A stretch of 64,000 nt of DNA from Bifidobacterium avesanii. GTDB taxonomy: Bacteria > Actinomycetota > Actinomycetes > Actinomycetales > Bifidobacteriaceae. The stretch spans positions 111,102-175,101 of the forward strand of contig NZ_WBSN01000005.1 in the NCBI RefSeq assembly GCF_009299475.1. Reading direction: 5' to 3'. The notes below the pieces were generated by a model. It ran no database searches and was not told the origin of the DNA. It saw only the letters and a list, made by a program, of their open reading frames with translations. Positions 62,376 to 64,000 of the stretch are shown here, in pieces. A program made the position numbers and the translations under genes. The number at the start of each line of letters is the position of its first letter. Position 1 is the stretch's first letter.

Positions 62376-63692
62376 TCAGGCCGCGGAGTCGATCGCGGAC
62401 TGGAGCTCGGCGGTCATTTCCTTGGCGGCGTCGGCAGCGGACTTCTGGCCGAAGTAGACCTGCTGCTCGTAGCGGGCGATGGTCTTGTCGAGGTCGGAGG
62501 CGCCGTTCGGGGTGATTTCCGGAGCGTCGCCGATGGTGTCGGCGATGGCGGACGGGAACTCGAGAGCCTTCTTGTCGGTGCCGGTGGCGGAGGAGGCGAG
62601 CTGCTCACGCAGCTTGTTGTTGCCCGGCAGACCACGGTCGGTGCCGAGGGTCTTGATGGCGTCCTCGTTGTTGATGAGGAAGTCGATGAGCTTCGCGGCC
62701 TCGGCCGGGTGCTCGGTCTTGCCGCCCATGGCCCAGTACATGCCGGGCTTGAAGTAGCCGTACTTGGCGTTCTTGCCGAGGTTCGGCATCGGGACCAGGC
62801 TCATGTCGGCGCCGGAGGCCTTGGCGTAGGTGCCGATCTGGGTGGCCTGGGTGAAGGTCATGGCCTGCTTGCCCTGGGCCATGTCGCCCTGGTCGACGGT
62901 GCCGGCGGAGTTCTCGGCGAGACGGTCGGGGGTGCCGGCGATCTGGTCGCCGTGGGTCCAGTCGTAGGCCATCTGCAGGTAGCTGGTCAGCGTGGCCTCG
63001 GAGATGGCGACCTTGCCGTCCTTGAACAGGGACTCGTTGTTCTGGCGGGCCCACAGCTGCAGGCTCATGCCGTTGTTGAGCGGGGCGATGCCGGTGACTT
63101 CGCCGTTGGACTTCTCGACGATCTGCTTGGCGAAGTCGATCATGTCGTCCCACGTCCACTTGGAGGTGTCCGGCAGGGTGAGGCCGAGCTTCTTGAGCAG
63201 ATCGTTGTTCACGAGCACGCCCATCGGGGTGGTGGAGATCGGGGCCGCGTACTGCACGCCGTCGACCTTGCCCATGTCGCGCAGGGAGGAGTCCATCTGG
63301 TTGAGGTCGAGGAACTCGGAGGTCTTGCCCAGGTCGTACAGGGTGCCCTGGGAGGCGTAGGAGGCGAGGTACAGCTCGTCCATCTGGATCACGTCGGGCA
63401 TGTCGCCGCCGGCGATGTGGGTGGCTAGGTTGTCCCAGTAGCCGGACCAGTCCTTGTACTCGGTCTCGACCTTGATGTTCGGGTTGGCGGCCTCGAACTT
63501 GGAAATGGCTTCCTGGGTCATCTTGACGCGGGTGTCGGAGCCCCACCACGCGATGTGCAGGGTGACCGGCTCGTCGGACAGCTTGACGTCGGAACCGCCC
63601 GCGGTGTCGCCGCCGGCGCCGCAGCCGGCGAGGGCCATGGCCGCAGCAGCGATGGCGGCCGGGACGGCGAGATGCTTCCTTGCAATCCTCAT
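62376..63692 (-). CDS. ABC transporter sugar-binding lipoprotein
   Basis: Extracellular solute-binding protein (family 1, MalE-like) of a carbohydrate importer, 438 aa. The signal peptide ends in the lipobox LAGC with lipid-modified C24. VTLHIAWWGSD begins the mature domain, FEAANPNIKVETEYKDWSGY and GDMPDVIQMD are family-typical, and Trp/Asn-rich sugar-contact regions follow. AAAGGAG lies before the ATG. It follows the permease gene by 186 bp and precedes the esterase and glucuronidase genes, suggesting a glucuronic-acid-decorated oligosaccharide as ligand. Confidence 0.92.
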   Translation of the reverse strand: MRIARKHLAVPAAIAAAAMALAGCGAGGDTAGGSDVKLSDEPVTLHIAWWGSDTRVKMTQEAISKFEAANPNIKVETEYKDWSGYWDNLATHIAGGDMPDVIQMDELYLASYASQGTLYDLGKTSEFLDLNQMDSSLRDMGKVDGVQYAAPISTTPMGVLVNNDLLKKLGLTLPDTSKWTWDDMIDFAKQIVEKSNGEVTGIAPLNNGMSLQLWARQNNESLFKDGKVAISEATLTSYLQMAYDWTHGDQIAGTPDRLAENSAGTVDQGDMAQGKQAMTFTQATQIGTYAKASGADMSLVPMPNLGKNAKYGYFKPGMYWAMGGKTEHPAEAAKLIDFLINNEDAIKTLGTDRGLPGNNKLREQLASSATGTDKKALEFPSAIADTIGDAPEITPNGASDLDKTIARYEQQVYFGQKSAADAAKEMTAELQSAIDSAA

Positions 63693-63786
63693 TGTTTTCT
63701 CCTTTGTTTGTTGATCTTCTCGTGAAGAATCAAGTTTGGTTGGTAAAAGGTGCGGAACTCGCGGCCCGTCGCCGGGAGGAAAGGAA

Positions 63787-63852
63787 CGAAAAACGGTTCG
63801 GGGCCGCGTTCCGCGGTTATTGGTTGGTTGTCGGGTCCCGCATCGCTGCGGG
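63787..63852. promoter_or_regulatory. Permease-binding protein intergenic hairpin and possible operator
   Basis: CCCGCA-TCGC-TGCGGG (63837-63852) is a short perfect hairpin past the permease stop. CGAAAAACGGTTCG (63787-63800) is an imperfect palindrome reminiscent of LacI-type operators. The 186-bp gap, and the need for more binding protein than permease, suggest a separate promoter here. I found no good -10 box. Confidence 0.35.
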
Positions 63853-63878
63853 AAGTGTTGGTTGGGGATGATAGCGGT

Positions 63879-64000
63879 TTACTTGCCGCCGGTGGTCGCG
63901 ATGCCCTCGACCAGATACTTCTGACCAAAGCAGAACACGATGAACAACGGAATGATCGACAACACGCTCATCGCGAACATCGGACCATAGCTCGACTGCG
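63879..64000 (-). CDS. Carbohydrate ABC transporter permease, C-terminal fragment
   Basis: The last 40 codons of a MalG-type inner-membrane subunit. The visible end reads SSYGPMFAMSVLSIIPLF, then FGQKYLVEGIATTGGK and a TAA stop at 63879-63881. The QKYLVEGIATTGGK ending is characteristic of MalG/CUT1 permeases (the EAA-loop helices lie outside the window). It is upstream of the binding-protein gene on the same strand, so the import system continues beyond the right edge. Confidence 0.85.
   Translation of the reverse strand, partial: QSSYGPMFAMSVLSIIPLFIVFCFGQKYLVEGIATTGGK

Overview
The window is high-GC actinobacterial DNA and is best read as a Bifidobacterium chromosome, probably one of the larger plant-glycan-using species. 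This rests on recognised content and gene order: trigger factor followed by clpP1-clpP2-clpX, pflB-pflA for the lower bifid pathway, a paired RNase D and DUF3000 protein, pdxST, an actinobacterial DUF3516 helicase, a fused ECF ATPase, and LacI-controlled sugar genes. I see no transposase, integrase, phage gene or CRISPR array.

Layout. 1-2 kb: the N-terminal part of a GH28-like beta-helix hydrolase. 2.7-10.6 kb: a MacB/FtsX-type ABC exporter, a double-module Lrp/AsnC regulator and an ECF vitamin-type importer (S, fused A-A', T). 11-15.7 kb: sulfhydrylase metY, then the vitamin B6 genes pdxST with a divergent B6 kinase. 15.9-19.9 kb: a competence and repair block (YraN-comM-dprA) that runs head-on into a small alkyltransferase gene. 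20-24.7 kb: a flavoprotein/iron-sulfur pair of the fumarate reductase type, an O-methyltransferase and a LOG-family protein. 24.9-35 kb: nhaA, two identical tRNA-Arg genes, clpX-clpP2-clpP1, a ClC channel, tig, rnd and DUF3000. 35.5-42.5 kb: pflA, pflB with two TGTGA-N6-TCACA sites upstream, a 74-aa protein, nadE and an M20 amidohydrolase. 43-58 kb: assorted enzymes (HAD phosphatases, pcp, cyclophilin, oxidoreductases, an aminotransferase), a Vsr endonuclease with a long low-complexity tail, an MFS exporter, rarA, a Ski2-like helicase and PPK2. 58-64 kb: a carbohydrate locus with a LacI regulator facing an ABC permease, a solute-binding lipoprotein, an SGNH esterase and a GH115-like glucuronidase.

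The most unusual material lies between genes. There are four kinds of structured repeat. (1) Two tandem arrays, 7 kb apart, share an exact 52-bp period built around CGTAT...ATACG palindromes; one of them runs into the 3' end of vsr. (2) Nine hairpins of the form GATCGKTCCAA...TTGGAMCGATC sit in three clusters, mostly about 83 bp apart, and some stems covary. (3) Two 116-bp elements have matching GATTTCTGACCTAA termini. (4) One 126-bp element has perfect 27-bp inverted arms. The 52-bp and 83-bp periods are close to 5 and 8 turns of B-DNA, so the palindromes would fall on one face of the helix. None of these is explained by the genes around it. They are the best candidates for something undescribed.
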